A stretch of DNA of 38,023 nucleotides from Bacillota bacterium (GTDB lineage: Bacteria > Bacillota > Clostridia > Peptostreptococcales > Anaerovoracaceae), in contig JAEDDI010000016.1 in assembly GCA_016293805.1 (NCBI GenBank), positions 1-38,023 of the forward strand, in the 5' to 3' direction. Under the pieces are notes generated by a model. It searched no databases, was not told the DNA's origin, and was given only the letters and a program-made list of their open reading frames with translations. Position numbers and translations under genes: made by a program. This document shows positions 37,972 to 38,023 of this stretch, in pieces; the first letter of the stretch is position 1, and each line of letters opens with the position of its first letter.

Positions 37972-38023
37972 ATATTCCTGCGTTAGGAAACCGGTGTTCC
38001 AGTTAAAGAGAAACCATACGTTT

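Noticed and set aside
1..38023. CRISPR array, insertion sequence, integrase or prophage genes
   Set aside because: I saw no regularly spaced repeats, transposase, recombinase or phage structural gene in the window.

Overview
The window looks like a piece of chromosome from an anaerobic Bacillota of the class Clostridia; genus cannot be fixed from sequence alone. Reasons: strong AGGAGG-type ribosome sites, sigma-A promoters with near-consensus TATAAT boxes, a serC/serA pair of clostridial type, a class I (archaeal-type) lysyl-tRNA synthetase, DUF1292 and AddB proteins, and a tmRNA tag ending in ALAA. Most of the window (1-34,700) is core chromosome with short operons and tight spacing.

Layout, left to right. 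(1) 1-2763, minus strand: the start of a DUF1275/YoaK membrane protein cut by the window edge, then tmRNA, smpB, lepB and an RluA-type pseudouridine synthase (trans-translation, secretion, RNA modification). (2) 2956-7057, plus: a 40-residue membrane peptide, a Cache-like lipoprotein, class II fructose-bisphosphate aldolase and a large CPA2 antiporter with two C-terminal RCK_C domains. (3) 7113-11823, minus: a DUF1292 protein, uvrC, a dacA-type D,D-carboxypeptidase and serC. serA diverges from serC across a perfect 41-bp palindrome that contains mirror-image promoters. (4) 13091-18105, minus: a von Willebrand A protein and a macro-domain/HTH protein, a Na/Pi-cotransporter with PhoU-like tail, a YihY membrane protein and an RdgB nucleotide-sanitising enzyme. 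(5) 18199-20012, plus: two overlapping, paralogous, unusually compact D-2-hydroxyacid dehydrogenases. (6) 20030-26349, minus: probable operon greA, asnS, a membrane-anchored 5'-nucleotidase-like protein, and class I lysyl-tRNA synthetase carrying a fused tRNA-binding OB domain. (7) 26419-33588, minus: an OmpR-type two-component system, then an alpha/beta hydrolase, HAD phosphatase and addB cluster. (8) 33663-34704, plus: an EamA transporter and tRNA-Ser(GGA) with its terminator.

The last 3.3 kb, beyond tRNA-Ser, differs in character: AT-richer, with long gene-poor gaps, an inverted fragment of a tRNA T-arm, a 66-residue membrane protein, a lone ABC/SMC-like ATPase, a large imperfect inverted repeat, and an AbiL/RloAB-type defence pair whose second gene (rloB) seems cut short. 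This is probably accessory DNA at a tRNA-associated hotspot; no integrase is visible in the window.

The items most worth a second look are the symmetric serC-serA promoter, the LysRS fusion within a greA-asnS operon, the macro/HTH plus VWA pair, the paired compact dehydrogenases, and the tRNA-flanked defence region. All coordinates and motif calls were made by eye, without database searches.
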